A stretch of DNA of 64,000 nt from Litorimonas sp964511495. GTDB lineage: Bacteria > Pseudomonadota > Alphaproteobacteria > Caulobacterales > Maricaulaceae. The DNA lies in the NCBI GenBank assembly GCA_964511495.1, contig CAZEFT010000012.1, positions 1 through 64,000 on the forward strand, in the 5' to 3' direction. The notes under the pieces are model-generated. The model was not told where the DNA came from and did not search any database. It saw nothing but the letters and a program-made list of their open reading frames with translations. Of this stretch, positions 25,461-35,255 are shown piece by piece; within the stretch, counting starts at the first letter, position 1, and every line of letters starts with the position of its first letter. The position numbers and the translations under genes were made by a program.

Positions 25461-26081
25461 TTATTGCGTCGCAGAAGATGTAATATTCGGATCCGGCAAG
25501 AACCGGAAATGGCCGTTTATATCGGTATTGAAGAGCAAATCATCTTCAACAGGCCCGGCCCCCACATTGTGGATGATGAGCGGCGTGCCCCATGGCGATT
25601 TCTTGTCTGAAACAATGCCGATATGCGGCAAACGTCCGCCCAAGCGCCAACTCACAATATCTCCGGGCTGATAATCTTCGGGGTTTTTCGTGATCGGCAC
25701 GGCGGCCCCTTGGCGTTTCAGGAAATGTTCCAAATTCGGCACGCGGCGATGATCGATATTTTTATCGGCCCGCTTCAGCCCCCAATGATTAGGATAGGCT
25801 TTAAAATTCGCCCGCATATCTTCATGAACGGCTTTTTGAAAATCAAAGCCAAAAGCGTTGCGATATGTCCGAATAATCACATCTGTACAGACACCCGTAT
25901 CAGCCGGAACATCTCCCAGAGGATAGCTCAAACGGACATAAGCCGGATCATAGCGCACATCCGCTTTTGTTCGCTCACGCGCGGCCTCGACAATGGCTTC
26001 GGATGACATAGCTGACGCCAATGGCGTCGCCAGCAGGAAAGCCGATAAGAAGAGTCCGATTTTAAAAAATTCTCTGCCCAT
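25461..26081 (-). CDS. DUF1287 family exported protein
   Basis: 206 residues with a signal peptide (FFKIGLFLSAFLLATPLASA). The mature part matches DUF1287: YDPAYVRLSYPLGDVPADTGVCTD with a conserved Cys, VPNLEHFLKR, DYQPGDIVSWRLGGRLPHIGIVSD with a conserved His, and HNVGAGP. The Cys-His pattern resembles NlpC/P60-like amidase folds, so a cell-wall role is plausible. It ends 30 bases from the convergent Tae4-like gene. Confidence 0.8.
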   Translation of the reverse strand: MGREFFKIGLFLSAFLLATPLASAMSSEAIVEAARERTKADVRYDPAYVRLSYPLGDVPADTGVCTDVIIRTYRNAFGFDFQKAVHEDMRANFKAYPNHWGLKRADKNIDHRRVPNLEHFLKRQGAAVPITKNPEDYQPGDIVSWRLGGRLPHIGIVSDKKSPWGTPLIIHNVGAGPVEDDLLFNTDINGHFRFLPDPNITSSATQ

Positions 26082-26184
26082 AACGCCCTCTATTTAAACG
26101 CTCACAGTTAACCAAGCGATAAGCGCAGAATATAATGCAATTTTAATGCTAAGACAGCGTGGTTCAAAACAAAGCCTCTTAGGG

Positions 26185-27084
26185 TCATGCAGGCAAAGAC
26201 TCACAAAACTCAATGATAATTTGGCTGAGTTCGGCATGAACATCTTCTTGAAGGAAGTGCCCGCCTCCCTTCAAAATCTGGTGAGGCTGCCCCTTTGTAC
26301 CGGGAATAAGTTTATGAAAAACCTTCTCAACCCCTGCAGTGATAGGGTCTTGGTCGGAAAAACTGGTCAGAAAAGGCTTTTCCCATTTCTTGAAAACGTC
26401 CCAAGCCGCCAAATTTTCCTTCACACCATCCATATCAGGTGATGTTGGGACGAGTGCCGGAAAAATCCGCGCGCCAGCTTTGTAGCTCTCATCGGGATAA
26501 GGTGCATTATAGGCAGCCTCGACGCCCTCCCCCAAATCTTTCACAGTTGCACCGCGAATAATCCCACCGACAGGAAATTCAGGGACAATCTTGGCAAATT
26601 CTCGCCATTTATAAAAGGCATCTCCCGGGTTCATATCGCCGGTCGGTAAGAATGTATTGCCTGCGATAACCCCGGCAAAACGGTCAGCATTTTCAGCGAC
26701 CAATCGTAAGCCAATCAGCCCACCCCAATCCTGACAGAATAAAACAGCGTCCTGAACGTTCATTTGATTGAACCAAGACTGCATCCAACCCACATGGCGC
26801 GTATAAGTGTAATCCGTTTGTTCGGACGGCTTGTCGGAGCGGCCAAAGCCGATGAGATCGGGGGCCAAGACACGGTACCCGGCTTGACTGACGGTTTTTA
26901 TCATATGTCGATAGAGAAAAGACCAACTTGGTTCGCCATGCATCATAATCACGACACGGCCATCTCTCGGCCCTTCGTCAACATAATGTAATCTCAGACC
27001 GTCCTGAATTTCGACATAATTGGGCTGGAAATCATAATCCGGGAGGTTTTCGAAATGGGAATCAGCAGTTCTAAGAATTTTCAT
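26185..27084 (-). CDS. Haloalkane dehalogenase
   Basis: 299-residue alpha/beta hydrolase that hydrolyses carbon-halogen bonds, giving an alcohol and halide. Visible: HGEPSWSFLYRHM (49-61) with the halide-binding Trp region, the nucleophile elbow CQDWGG with Asp119-Trp120, and catalytic His276 in GGGHFLQED. The overall length and motif set fit subfamily I (DhlA/DhmA type). The physiological substrate is unknown. It is monocistronic. Confidence 0.88.
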   Translation of the reverse strand: MKILRTADSHFENLPDYDFQPNYVEIQDGLRLHYVDEGPRDGRVVIMMHGEPSWSFLYRHMIKTVSQAGYRVLAPDLIGFGRSDKPSEQTDYTYTRHVGWMQSWFNQMNVQDAVLFCQDWGGLIGLRLVAENADRFAGVIAGNTFLPTGDMNPGDAFYKWREFAKIVPEFPVGGIIRGATVKDLGEGVEAAYNAPYPDESYKAGARIFPALVPTSPDMDGVKENLAAWDVFKKWEKPFLTSFSDQDPITAGVEKVFHKLIPGTKGQPHQILKGGGHFLQEDVHAELSQIIIEFCESLPA

Positions 27085-27160
27085 ATTATCGGCATTCCAT
27101 TAGAAATTGACGTCGGAGAGAAAAACCTGACCGCACAGAGAGCACTTTATTCGTTTTCAT

Positions 27161-27406
27161 TCATCGGCGTTGGGCTTGAACAATATGACCGTCTATCAGT
27201 GTTTCCCCTAAAAGTTTCATGGCCTCCACACGGTGCAGACCTTCCTGCAAAACATAGCGGTCTTTTCCAAGACGGACATAGATTGGTTTTTGCAAGCCGT
27301 TCTCCAGAATATCTTCCGCTAAAGGCTCCACTTTTTCGGGGTCGAGTGTTTTCTGCTTGGCTGCAGGCACATAAATCTTGGCGATTGGAATATCGACAAT
27401 GCGCAT
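27161..27406 (-). CDS. Small ParB/sulfiredoxin-like domain protein
   Basis: 81 residues from the ATG at 27406 (MRIVDIPIAKIYVPA), which follows AAGGGAA. The ParB N-terminal fold is visible: PLAEDILENGLQKPIYVRLG then the YVLQEGLHRVEAMKLLG box, which corresponds to the GERR/GxHR nucleotide-binding motif. It lacks a DNA-binding domain, so it is not a partition protein; nuclease, sulfiredoxin-like or nucleotide-binding roles are possible. Confidence 0.7.
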   Translation of the reverse strand: MRIVDIPIAKIYVPAAKQKTLDPEKVEPLAEDILENGLQKPIYVRLGKDRYVLQEGLHRVEAMKLLGETLIDGHIVQAQRR

Positions 27407-27492
27407 AATGAGTTCCCTTTGCGGCCAAAACAATCTTATAGTGAGTTTATAACGCCATAATCAGGTGTGAATAGAAATTTGAGAATATTTTT

Positions 27493-28179
27493 ATGACAGA
27501 CTTCGCTTTCAAACCCGCTGACCCTGCCAGTTTGCCGATTTGTGGACGCAAAGAGCGTTTCCCCGTCAGGCGCATTTATTGCGTTGGCCGAAACTATGTC
27601 GACCATGTTGCAGAAATGGGGGGTGACGCGAAAGCGGCCCGCGAAGGGCGTTCTGAACCCGTTTTTTTTACGAAAGCCGCCGAAACCATCGTGGAGAGCG
27701 GTATGAATATTCCCTATCCGCCGAATACAAAAGACCTCCATCACGAGGTCGAATTGGTTGTTGCCATGGGGCCAAGTGATGGTGGAAAAGATACAGAGAT
27801 TTTCGCCTATGGTGTAGGCATTGATCTCACCCGCCGTGATCTACAAGCCAATGCCAAGACAAAAGGCGGGCCTTGGGATCGCGCCAAAAACTTTAGTCAT
27901 TCCGCGCCCTGCTCCGCACTCACCATGGCCGATGAAGTGGATCTTTCCTCGGCGCGCATAGTTTTACGCAAAAATGGTGACATTGTGCAACATGCCGCTC
28001 TGTCAGATATGATTTGGTCAGTTGATGAGATCATTGCCCATTTGAAGGCGGATATGGATCTCAAACCGGGTGATCTGATCTACACAGGGACACCCTCAGG
28101 CGTGGGGCCGGTCATCATAGGAGATGAATTGTCTGGCGGTGCCGAAGGGTTAGAGCGTATTACTGTCCGCTTTATCTGA
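27493..28179 (+). CDS. Fumarylacetoacetate hydrolase family protein
   Basis: 228 residues, the compact form typical of acylpyruvate or fumarylpyruvate hydrolases. Motifs: RIYCVGRNYVDHVAEMG (35-51), DLHHEVELVVAMG with the metal-binding Glu pair, VGIDLTRRDLQ with Asp, and YTGTPSGVGPV. It cleaves a C-C bond in a beta-diketo acid using Mg/Mn. The exact substrate is not settled by sequence. Confidence 0.88.
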   Translation: MTDFAFKPADPASLPICGRKERFPVRRIYCVGRNYVDHVAEMGGDAKAAREGRSEPVFFTKAAETIVESGMNIPYPPNTKDLHHEVELVVAMGPSDGGKDTEIFAYGVGIDLTRRDLQANAKTKGGPWDRAKNFSHSAPCSALTMADEVDLSSARIVLRKNGDIVQHAALSDMIWSVDEIIAHLKADMDLKPGDLIYTGTPSGVGPVIIGDELSGGAEGLERITVRFI

Positions 28180-28237
28180 CGGCCCGCTTTGCACTTAGAC
28201 TAGCTCTGTTAAATTAAGGCGGTCAGACGAAAGTCAG

Positions 28238-28735
28238 CTATTTAAAACTCTCGGGCTGAATATTTTTCACGATACCCGCTGCGCTATAAACATTGGGGGC
28301 ATCTGATCCTGCGTTCAGCAAACGAATTTCCATATTGTGGGTGACTTTCTCGCCACTAAAGGCACGCCCCAAATCATTCAGGCTGATACCCACACCCACC
28401 GAAGTTCCGCCGCCGTAATAACCGCGCCCGCTACTCACGCCAACGCTTGACGAAACGCCCGAGCGCCTTGCGCCCTCTTTATAAGTCTCGGCAGTTAGAA
28501 CACGGAAATGAGAATAGCCTTCAGCTTGAGCAATTTCCGCTGCCCGTAGCAGCGCATAATCCTGCGCTTCAATATCCGAGCGTCCCGTATAACTGACTCG
28601 GAATCTATCATTTTCGATTTTTGTCGTTTGGAAGCCGAGACCTTCCTCGCTTTGCGCCGGACCATAGGCCGATGGGCCTGTTGCACAGGCTGCCAGTGAT
28701 AGCGCCAATAAAGAGGTTATCAGTAATTTTTTCAT
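28238..28735 (-). CDS. CC0125/CC1285-type lipoprotein
   Basis: 165 residues with a lipobox at Cys17 (LAAC). The core GLGFQTTKIENDRFRVSYTGRSDIEAQDY..LRAAEIAQAEGYSHF (residues about 32-80) fits the alphaproteobacterial CC0125/CC1285 lipoprotein family. A Ser/Gly-rich segment near 95-115 follows. Function is unknown; an outer-membrane location is likely. Confidence 0.75.
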   Translation of the reverse strand: MKKLLITSLLALSLAACATGPSAYGPAQSEEGLGFQTTKIENDRFRVSYTGRSDIEAQDYALLRAAEIAQAEGYSHFRVLTAETYKEGARRSGVSSSVGVSSGRGYYGGGTSVGVGISLNDLGRAFSGEKVTHNMEIRLLNAGSDAPNVYSAAGIVKNIQPESFK

Positions 28736-28926
28736 ATCACGCTCCCGAGCATGGATTATGGGGTTTCAAATAGAATACACTTAATGCGCATTTATCACAA
28801 ATTGGGTTTGCACTCCCCATAAGATGTACTTATTAGATAGCCGATTGTTCCTGACGCTAACATGAAAGTTATTCAGGGCCTTTGGGTATGTATTGGGCAG
28901 AATACATCGGACATAGAGAGGCTGAC

Positions 28927-29331
28927 ATGACAGCTATATCGCTTGACGACATTCTGACCCCCCTTGCTATCACCGTCATTATTGACGAAAAAGTTCGCGA
29001 CCCTGAAATGATGGCCTTTGTTGATCAGGGCCTCGGGCTCGCTGAATTATTCGGCTATGATAGCCTGACGGAAGAGGATTTAAAGAGCTGGTTCAATCAA
29101 CATGAAACAGAGTTTGAACAAAAACTCTCAGGCTCTCGCAAAAACACCTTCGTCTTACGCGTTCTCACTCGTTTCAAAGAGGATGTTGAGATTGAGAACG
29201 TGTTTGATGCCATGGTTGCAGTCTCTGTCAGTGACAAAGAGTTCCATGTTGAAGAAAGCGAATTAATCCGTTCAGCGGCCTCAATTTGGGGCTTTCAGCG
29301 CCCCCCTATCAAGGTCGATAAACCCGACTAA
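28927..29331 (+). CDS. TerB-like tellurite-resistance-family protein
   Basis: 134 residues from the ATG at 28927 (MTAISLDDIL), which follows GAGAGG; an in-frame ATG at 28882 is less likely. The helical core (LTPLAITVIIDEKVRDPEMMAFVDQ then the C-terminal VSVSDKEFHVEESELIRSAASIWGF) resembles TerB domains, in which DGEFH-type acidic residues bind metal. Role is unknown. A hairpin terminator follows directly. Confidence 0.65.
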   Translation: MTAISLDDILTPLAITVIIDEKVRDPEMMAFVDQGLGLAELFGYDSLTEEDLKSWFNQHETEFEQKLSGSRKNTFVLRVLTRFKEDVEIENVFDAMVAVSVSDKEFHVEESELIRSAASIWGFQRPPIKVDKPD

Positions 29332-29357
29332 GGCCTATAGAGAAGCATAGGCCTTTA
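29330..29357. terminator. Hairpin terminator between convergent genes
   Basis: Nine-base arms AAGGCCTAT and ATAGGCCTT flank GAGAAGC-type loop bases, with a short T3 run. It lies between the converging TerB-like and bipA genes; the weak T-run lowers confidence. Confidence 0.5.
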
Positions 29358-29367
29358 TGAAGGGCAA

Positions 29368-31224
29368 CTATCCAGCTTCCATCGCTTCGCGGCGACGGCT
29401 CTCTTTTTTCCGCTCATGTTCCAACAAGAAGCGTTTACGCAGACGGATGTTCTCCGGTGTCACTTCGACTAATTCGTCATCATTGATGAATTCCAATGCA
29501 TATTCCAAAGTCAGCGGGATAGGGGTCACCAAGACGACGGCTTCGTCAGTTCCGGAAGCGCGTACATTGGTCAATTGCTTCCCTTTGAGCGGATTAACGA
29601 CCAAGTCGTTATCGCGGGAATTAATCCCGATAATCATACCTTCATAAACTTCGGCAGCGTGACCGATAAACATCTTTCCACGCTCTTGCAGATTCCACAG
29701 CGCAAACCCTGCCGCTTTGCCAGTTTCTTTTGATACCAGAACGCCTTTTAAACGACGACCAATACCCGCTTTTGTGCGAGGCTTATACGCGTCGAAATTA
29801 TGATAAAGCAGACCCGTTCCTGAGGTCAGAGTGAGGAATTCCGAACGAAAACCAATCAAACCACGCGTTGGAATTTCATAATCCAGACGCACGCGCCCCT
29901 GCCCGTCCGGAACCATATCCTGCAAATTACCTTTACGCTCGCCTAGTTTTTCCATGATGGAGCCTTGGTGATCTGCCTCGACATCCACAGTCAAAGTTTC
30001 CCAAGGCTCACAGAGTACGCCGTCAATTTCTTTATTGATGACCTGTGGGCGGGAAATCGCCAACTCATAGCCTTCGCGGCGCATATTCTCGATGAGGATG
30101 GATAAGTGTAATTCACCACGACCCGCAACACGGAATTTATCAGCCTCTTCCAACTGCTCAACACGCAGGGCCACATTGTGAATAAGCTCTTTTTGCAGGC
30201 GATCATTGATATTGCGCGAGGTCACATATTTACCCTCACGCCCGGCAAAGGGTGAGTCATTGACCTGAAACGTCATAGAGATTGTCGGCTCATCCACCGT
30301 TAGCGCCGGTAAGACTTCGACATGTTCTGGATCACAGATCATGTCTGAAATGCCTAGCTTATCAATTCCGGTAAAACAGCAAATATCACCAGCTGAGACT
30401 TCGTCCATTTCGACGCGGTCTAGTCCCATAAATCCATAGAGGAGCAAAACTTTGGCTTTTCTAGTCTGACCGTCAGGTGTTGCCACGACGACTTGAGAAT
30501 TGCGCTTTAATTTACCGCGTACAACACGGCCAATTCCGATGACGCCCGTATAGGAATTATAGTCCAGTGCGGAGACTTGAAGCTGTAAAGGCGCATCCGG
30601 ATCAACATCCGGCACAGGCGCATTATTCACAATCGCTTCAAAAAGCGGGGTCATGTCATCACCGATTGTATCCACTGTTTCAGACGCCCACCCATTGAGC
30701 GCGGACGCATAAACAACCGGGAAATCAAGCTGTTCATCGGTGGCTCCTAAACGGTCAAACAAATCAAAAGTTTGGTCTACGGCCCAATCGGGACGTGCGC
30801 CCGTCCGGTCGACCTTGTTAACCACAACAATAGGTTTGAGGCCGTGACCCAACGCCTTCTTTGTTACAAATGTCGTTTGTGGCATGGGGCCTTCGGCGGC
30901 ATCTACCAGCAAGACGACAGAGTCGACCATAGACAAAACCCGTTCAACTTCACCACCAAAATCCGCGTGACCCGGTGTGTCAACGATATTGATGCGCCAT
31001 TCCTGACCCGATTTATCTGTCCAGCGAATAGCGGTATTTTTAGCCAGAATCGTGATGCCGCGCTCTTTTTCGATGTCATTGGAGTCCATGACACGTTCTT
31101 CACGCTCACCGCGCTCTTCGAGCGTACCGGATTGACGCAAAAGCTTATCAACAAGCGTTGTTTTACCGTGGTCAACGTGAGCCACAATCGCCACATTGCG
31201 CAAATGTTTAATGGAGTCAGACAT
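29368..31224 (-). CDS. typA: Ribosome-associated GTPase BipA/TypA
   Basis: 618 residues starting at the ATG at 31224 (MSDSIKHLRNVAIVAHVDHGKTTL); the frame extends 12 codons upstream without likeness. Translational GTPase with G1 AHVDHGKTT, G2 ERGITILAKNT, G3 DTPGHADFGGEVER and G4 NKVDR, then EF-G-like domains and the BipA-specific C-terminal domain. It assists 50S assembly and growth under stress or cold. An AGAGGAAAA stretch lies before the start. Confidence 0.97.
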   Translation of the reverse strand: MSDSIKHLRNVAIVAHVDHGKTTLVDKLLRQSGTLEERGEREERVMDSNDIEKERGITILAKNTAIRWTDKSGQEWRINIVDTPGHADFGGEVERVLSMVDSVVLLVDAAEGPMPQTTFVTKKALGHGLKPIVVVNKVDRTGARPDWAVDQTFDLFDRLGATDEQLDFPVVYASALNGWASETVDTIGDDMTPLFEAIVNNAPVPDVDPDAPLQLQVSALDYNSYTGVIGIGRVVRGKLKRNSQVVVATPDGQTRKAKVLLLYGFMGLDRVEMDEVSAGDICCFTGIDKLGISDMICDPEHVEVLPALTVDEPTISMTFQVNDSPFAGREGKYVTSRNINDRLQKELIHNVALRVEQLEEADKFRVAGRGELHLSILIENMRREGYELAISRPQVINKEIDGVLCEPWETLTVDVEADHQGSIMEKLGERKGNLQDMVPDGQGRVRLDYEIPTRGLIGFRSEFLTLTSGTGLLYHNFDAYKPRTKAGIGRRLKGVLVSKETGKAAGFALWNLQERGKMFIGHAAEVYEGMIIGINSRDNDLVVNPLKGKQLTNVRASGTDEAVVLVTPIPLTLEYALEFINDDELVEVTPENIRLRKRFLLEHERKKESRRREAMEAG

Positions 31225-31419
31225 AGAGGAAAACCTGCATTTATTCGTTGCGCGCTCCATACGCGATTAAGGGTTAAAGTCTAGGGGGTAAAACATCCGA
31301 GCGTAACGCTTCGTGTCATCATGAATACATAATAAAAGTGCGTATTCTAAGGCCTCTCACTTTCGCAAGCGCTCTGTTTTGAACTTCCATTATCCGCTAT
31401 TTCACTCTACGCTTTTGCC

Positions 31420-32439
31420 ATGCGGTTTATCACGTTCGGTTCTGTCAGTTTATCACTCCTTTTTATGGGTTTATTGTCGTGTCAACCTGCCTCAAACGTT
31501 ACAAGCTCCAACACCTCGACCTGCGACATAAGTTTCACGATTTTGGGGACCGGTCAGGATGGCGGGGCACCTCAGATCGGCAATCATAGTGATCCGGGTT
31601 GGACGGCACCTGTTGCAAAATTACTGGCCGCTTCGGGCGCTCTGATAGACCATAGTAGCGGCGCGCGTTATCTTTTCGAAGCGACACCGGATATTCGGGA
31701 ACAATTATATCGGCTTGACCAAATCCATAATCAAACTTCAGACCAAAGCAAAACGACCGTCAATATTGACGCACCGCTTGGGCTCTCGGGCGTGTTTCTT
31801 ACCCATGCTCATATCGGTCATTATGCAGGCTTGATGATGTTTGGCCATGAAGCGGCAGGGACAAAGAACTTACCGGTTTACGCCATGCCCCGCATGCGTG
31901 AATATTTGGAGACTAACGGCCCGTGGAGTCAGCTTGTCGATTTTAGCAATATCGAGTTGAAATCTCTAGAAATGAGCCAAAAGACATCACTCAGCTCTGA
32001 GATAAGCGTTACACCTTACCGTGTCCCTCACCGCGATGAATTTTCCGAAACAGTTGGCTTCGTCATTGAGACACCAACGAAAAGCCTGCTCTTCCTCCCG
32101 GATATTGATGATTGGGATGAGTGGGCCGCAGATTATGGGATTAAAATTGAAGAGATGATTCGTTCCATAGATTATGCCTATCTGGACGCGACTTTTTATG
32201 ATGACAATGAACTCCCCGGACGGGATATGAGCCGTATTCCGCATCCGCGCATGTTGGACTCCGCCAAACGTTTCGCAACTCTGCCCGCAGACGAAAAAGC
32301 CAAAATTCGGTTCTTTCACATGAACCATACCAATGCAGCGCGTTTTCCTAAGTCCGAACAAGCGAAAACGATTAAGGCCATGGGCTTTCATATTGCCCAA
32401 CAAGGCGAAGTGGTTTGCTTATCATATCCATCTGAATAA
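31420..32439 (+). CDS. PqqB-like metallo-beta-lactamase-fold lipoprotein
   Basis: 339 residues. A lipoprotein signal with Cys21 (GLLSC) is followed by a metallo-hydrolase fold: ILGTGQDGGAPQIG, the metal motif THAHIGHYAGLMMFG near 129-143, MPRMREYLETNGPW, and FLPDIDDWDEW. The glycine-rich start and motif spacing match PqqB-family hydrolases, but no other pqq gene is present and PqqB itself is not a lipoprotein. A periplasmic hydrolase of unknown substrate is the safer call. Confidence 0.75.
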   Translation: MRFITFGSVSLSLLFMGLLSCQPASNVTSSNTSTCDISFTILGTGQDGGAPQIGNHSDPGWTAPVAKLLAASGALIDHSSGARYLFEATPDIREQLYRLDQIHNQTSDQSKTTVNIDAPLGLSGVFLTHAHIGHYAGLMMFGHEAAGTKNLPVYAMPRMREYLETNGPWSQLVDFSNIELKSLEMSQKTSLSSEISVTPYRVPHRDEFSETVGFVIETPTKSLLFLPDIDDWDEWAADYGIKIEEMIRSIDYAYLDATFYDDNELPGRDMSRIPHPRMLDSAKRFATLPADEKAKIRFFHMNHTNAARFPKSEQAKTIKAMGFHIAQQGEVVCLSYPSE

Positions 32440-32571
32440 TCAGCCTGTAACAGCTTCCGGCATTTGACTTATTCCCACTGCTTATTTTCTCTGGTCATTT
32501 ATTTGCTCGGCAATGTTGCAATTTTGTAGAGGGTTCGCCACATCTGTCTCAAGATTTGAAAAGAGATTTTT

Positions 32572-35190
32572 ATGCGCACTGATACGGCTCCGACACCCAC
32601 GCGTTTGGCAGATTACATCCCTCCCAATTTTCAAGTGAAATCGGTTGCACTGGATTTTGACCTCAAGCCCGAAGCCACACGTGTCAAAAGCCGTCTTATG
32701 CTAGAACGTACAGCCCCGGGAGACTTGGAACTGAACGGTGAAGACATTGACCTTAAGTCTGTTGCTGTAGACGGTAAAAATTTAAAGCGTAGTGATTATT
32801 CACTTACTCAATCACATCTAACATTAAAAGACTTACCACAGAGCTGCGTCGTCGAAATTGAAACAGTCTGCAATCCGTCGAAAAACTCAACTTTGATGGG
32901 ACTTTATGTCTCCGGAGGACGCTTTTGCACCCAATGTGAAGCCGAAGGCTTTCGCCGCATCACTTATTATCTCGACCGCCCAGACGTCTTATCCGTTTTC
33001 ACAGTCCGTATGCAGGCCAAGCTGAAAGATTATCCCTACCTGCTCGCCAATGGAAATATGACGGATTCCGGTGCCTTGGAGGGCGGCGAAAGCCATTTTG
33101 CCGTTTGGGAAGACCCATTTCCGAAGCCCGCCTATCTTTTTGCACTCGTCGCGGGGGAGTTTGACGTTTTAGAAGATAATTTCACCACAATGAGAGGACG
33201 GGATATTCCTCTGGCGATTTACGTTGATCCGGGTGACGCGACGCGCGCCGAATACGCCATGGATAGCCTGAAACGCTCCATGAAATGGGATGAGGATGTC
33301 TTTGGTCGAGAATATGATCTGGACCGTTTCATGATTGTTGCTGTTCGGGATTTTAATTTTGGCGCTATGGAAAATAAGGGACTGAATATTTTCAATTCAT
33401 CTCTTCTATTAGCGGATGCGCAAACCGCAACGGATATGAATTTTGAAAGAATTGAGTCCGTTGTCGCCCATGAATATTTCCATAACTGGACGGGCAACCG
33501 CATTACATGCCGCGACTGGTTCCAACTCTGTTTAAAAGAAGGCTTTACCGTCTTCCGTGACCAAGAATTTTCTGCTGACCAACGTGACCGCGCCGTTCAG
33601 CGTATCAAAGACGTCAAAGCCCTGCGCGCCAGGCAATTCGCAGAAGATGCAGGCCCATTGGCCCATCCGGTACGCCCAAGCGAATATCTCAAAATTGATA
33701 ACTTTTATACCGCCACAATTTACGAAAAAGGAGCGGAACTTATTCGTATGTTGAAAACATGGTTGGGCGAAGAAAACTTCCGAAAAGGATGTGACCTGTA
33801 TTTTGACATCTTAGACGGCACGGCGGCCACGGTGGAACAATTCATTCAATGTTTCGAAGAGGCAACAAGCGAAGACCTATCTCAATTTATGCGATGGTAT
33901 GAACAAGCGGGGACGCCGGAATTAACCGTCGAGGTGGAAGGCCCTCATAATATGCCTGTCTCTATGACAACAATCACCTTCTCCCAAAAGACGAAGCCTA
34001 CCCCCGGTCAGCCGGACAAAAAGCCAGTCGTCATTCCGATCAAATGGCAAGCTATTGGCGATAATGGCCCATTGATGGAACCCGAACTCACCCTGCTAAA
34101 GTCTGAGGAAAATTCCGTATCTCTGCCCGATATGGGCGAAGATATATCGCTATCTGTTTTACAAGATTTCAGTGCACCGGTGATTTTGAAAAGCGATCAA
34201 CGCGCTGATGATCATCTCCGTCTCATGGCACAAGACCCCAATGCGTTTAATCGTTGGGAAGCGGGGCAAACTCTTGCAAGAGAGTTGATTGGAAAACAGG
34301 CCAAGGCGATTGAGAGCGGGGATATACCTAAGGTCAATACAGCCTTGCGCGGCTATTGCACAGCCTTATCCGCGACATTAGATGACAAGAATTTTGACAG
34401 TAGTTTCAAAGCTTTGGCGCTTACACCACCCGCCGCGACTGAGATCATTCAGGCTTCTACTCACTCTGATCCGATTGCTGTTTCATTAGCAGGAGACTGG
34501 CTCTCTCGTGCAATTGGAGATCATTTGCGAGATGATCTTTTAGATCGTTATCATGCCTTAAGCGATGATGGCCCCTTTAGCCCCGATGCGCGATCTGCCG
34601 GGCGTCGGGCACTACGTAATCGCTGCTTGTCATTACTCGCCGCTCGCAAGGACGGCGTTGTCGCGGGTCTGGCCATTGAGCAGTTGGGCACAGCCACGAA
34701 TATGACGGATGAATTGGCCGCGCTGATCACCTTAACTAAACTCGGCGGAAAACGTGTCGAAGCTTCAATGAGCGATTTTTACACGAAGTGGAAAGACAAC
34801 CCTTTGGTTATTGATAAATGGTTCGCCATTCAAGGTATGCGAAAGCATGATAGCGGGATTTCCGCTTTGCAGGGTTTAGTCAAACATGACGCTTATGACC
34901 CGCGCAATCCAAACCGTGTGCGGTCTCTCATTGGCAGTTTCGCTATGGCTAATCCTTATATGTTCTACGCGCCTGATGGCAGTGGTTTTGACTTTTTCAC
35001 AGAGCAAGTTCTGGATATGGACAGCCGCAACCCGCAAGTCGCCGCACGTCTTTTGGGAGCTTATGAAGTCTGGCGTAAGTTAGACATCCATCGACAGGAT
35101 TTGATCAAAGAACAGCTGAAAGCAGTCATCAAATCCAAGCCATCCAAAAATGTTCTGGAGATTGCGACGAAGACTTTAGGCGACGGATAA
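32572..35190 (+). CDS. pepN: Aminopeptidase N
   Basis: 872-residue M1-family zinc metallopeptidase that removes N-terminal residues from peptides. Visible: GAMENKG starting at residue 264, the zinc motif HEYFHNWTGNR with His300, Glu301 and His304, and KEGF carrying the third ligand Glu323. Domain order follows E. coli PepN: N-terminal beta domain, catalytic domain, small beta domain (about 440-540) and a long helical C-terminal domain. Length fits the gammaproteobacterial-type enzyme. Confidence 0.96.
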   Translation: MRTDTAPTPTRLADYIPPNFQVKSVALDFDLKPEATRVKSRLMLERTAPGDLELNGEDIDLKSVAVDGKNLKRSDYSLTQSHLTLKDLPQSCVVEIETVCNPSKNSTLMGLYVSGGRFCTQCEAEGFRRITYYLDRPDVLSVFTVRMQAKLKDYPYLLANGNMTDSGALEGGESHFAVWEDPFPKPAYLFALVAGEFDVLEDNFTTMRGRDIPLAIYVDPGDATRAEYAMDSLKRSMKWDEDVFGREYDLDRFMIVAVRDFNFGAMENKGLNIFNSSLLLADAQTATDMNFERIESVVAHEYFHNWTGNRITCRDWFQLCLKEGFTVFRDQEFSADQRDRAVQRIKDVKALRARQFAEDAGPLAHPVRPSEYLKIDNFYTATIYEKGAELIRMLKTWLGEENFRKGCDLYFDILDGTAATVEQFIQCFEEATSEDLSQFMRWYEQAGTPELTVEVEGPHNMPVSMTTITFSQKTKPTPGQPDKKPVVIPIKWQAIGDNGPLMEPELTLLKSEENSVSLPDMGEDISLSVLQDFSAPVILKSDQRADDHLRLMAQDPNAFNRWEAGQTLARELIGKQAKAIESGDIPKVNTALRGYCTALSATLDDKNFDSSFKALALTPPAATEIIQASTHSDPIAVSLAGDWLSRAIGDHLRDDLLDRYHALSDDGPFSPDARSAGRRALRNRCLSLLAARKDGVVAGLAIEQLGTATNMTDELAALITLTKLGGKRVEASMSDFYTKWKDNPLVIDKWFAIQGMRKHDSGISALQGLVKHDAYDPRNPNRVRSLIGSFAMANPYMFYAPDGSGFDFFTEQVLDMDSRNPQVAARLLGAYEVWRKLDIHRQDLIKEQLKAVIKSKPSKNVLEIATKTLGDG

Positions 35191-35255
35191 ACCCGATTTG
35201 GGTAACCATCCTATTGGTAAGACTGTCTTAGGGGCTTTATGATACGGAGCCTCCC

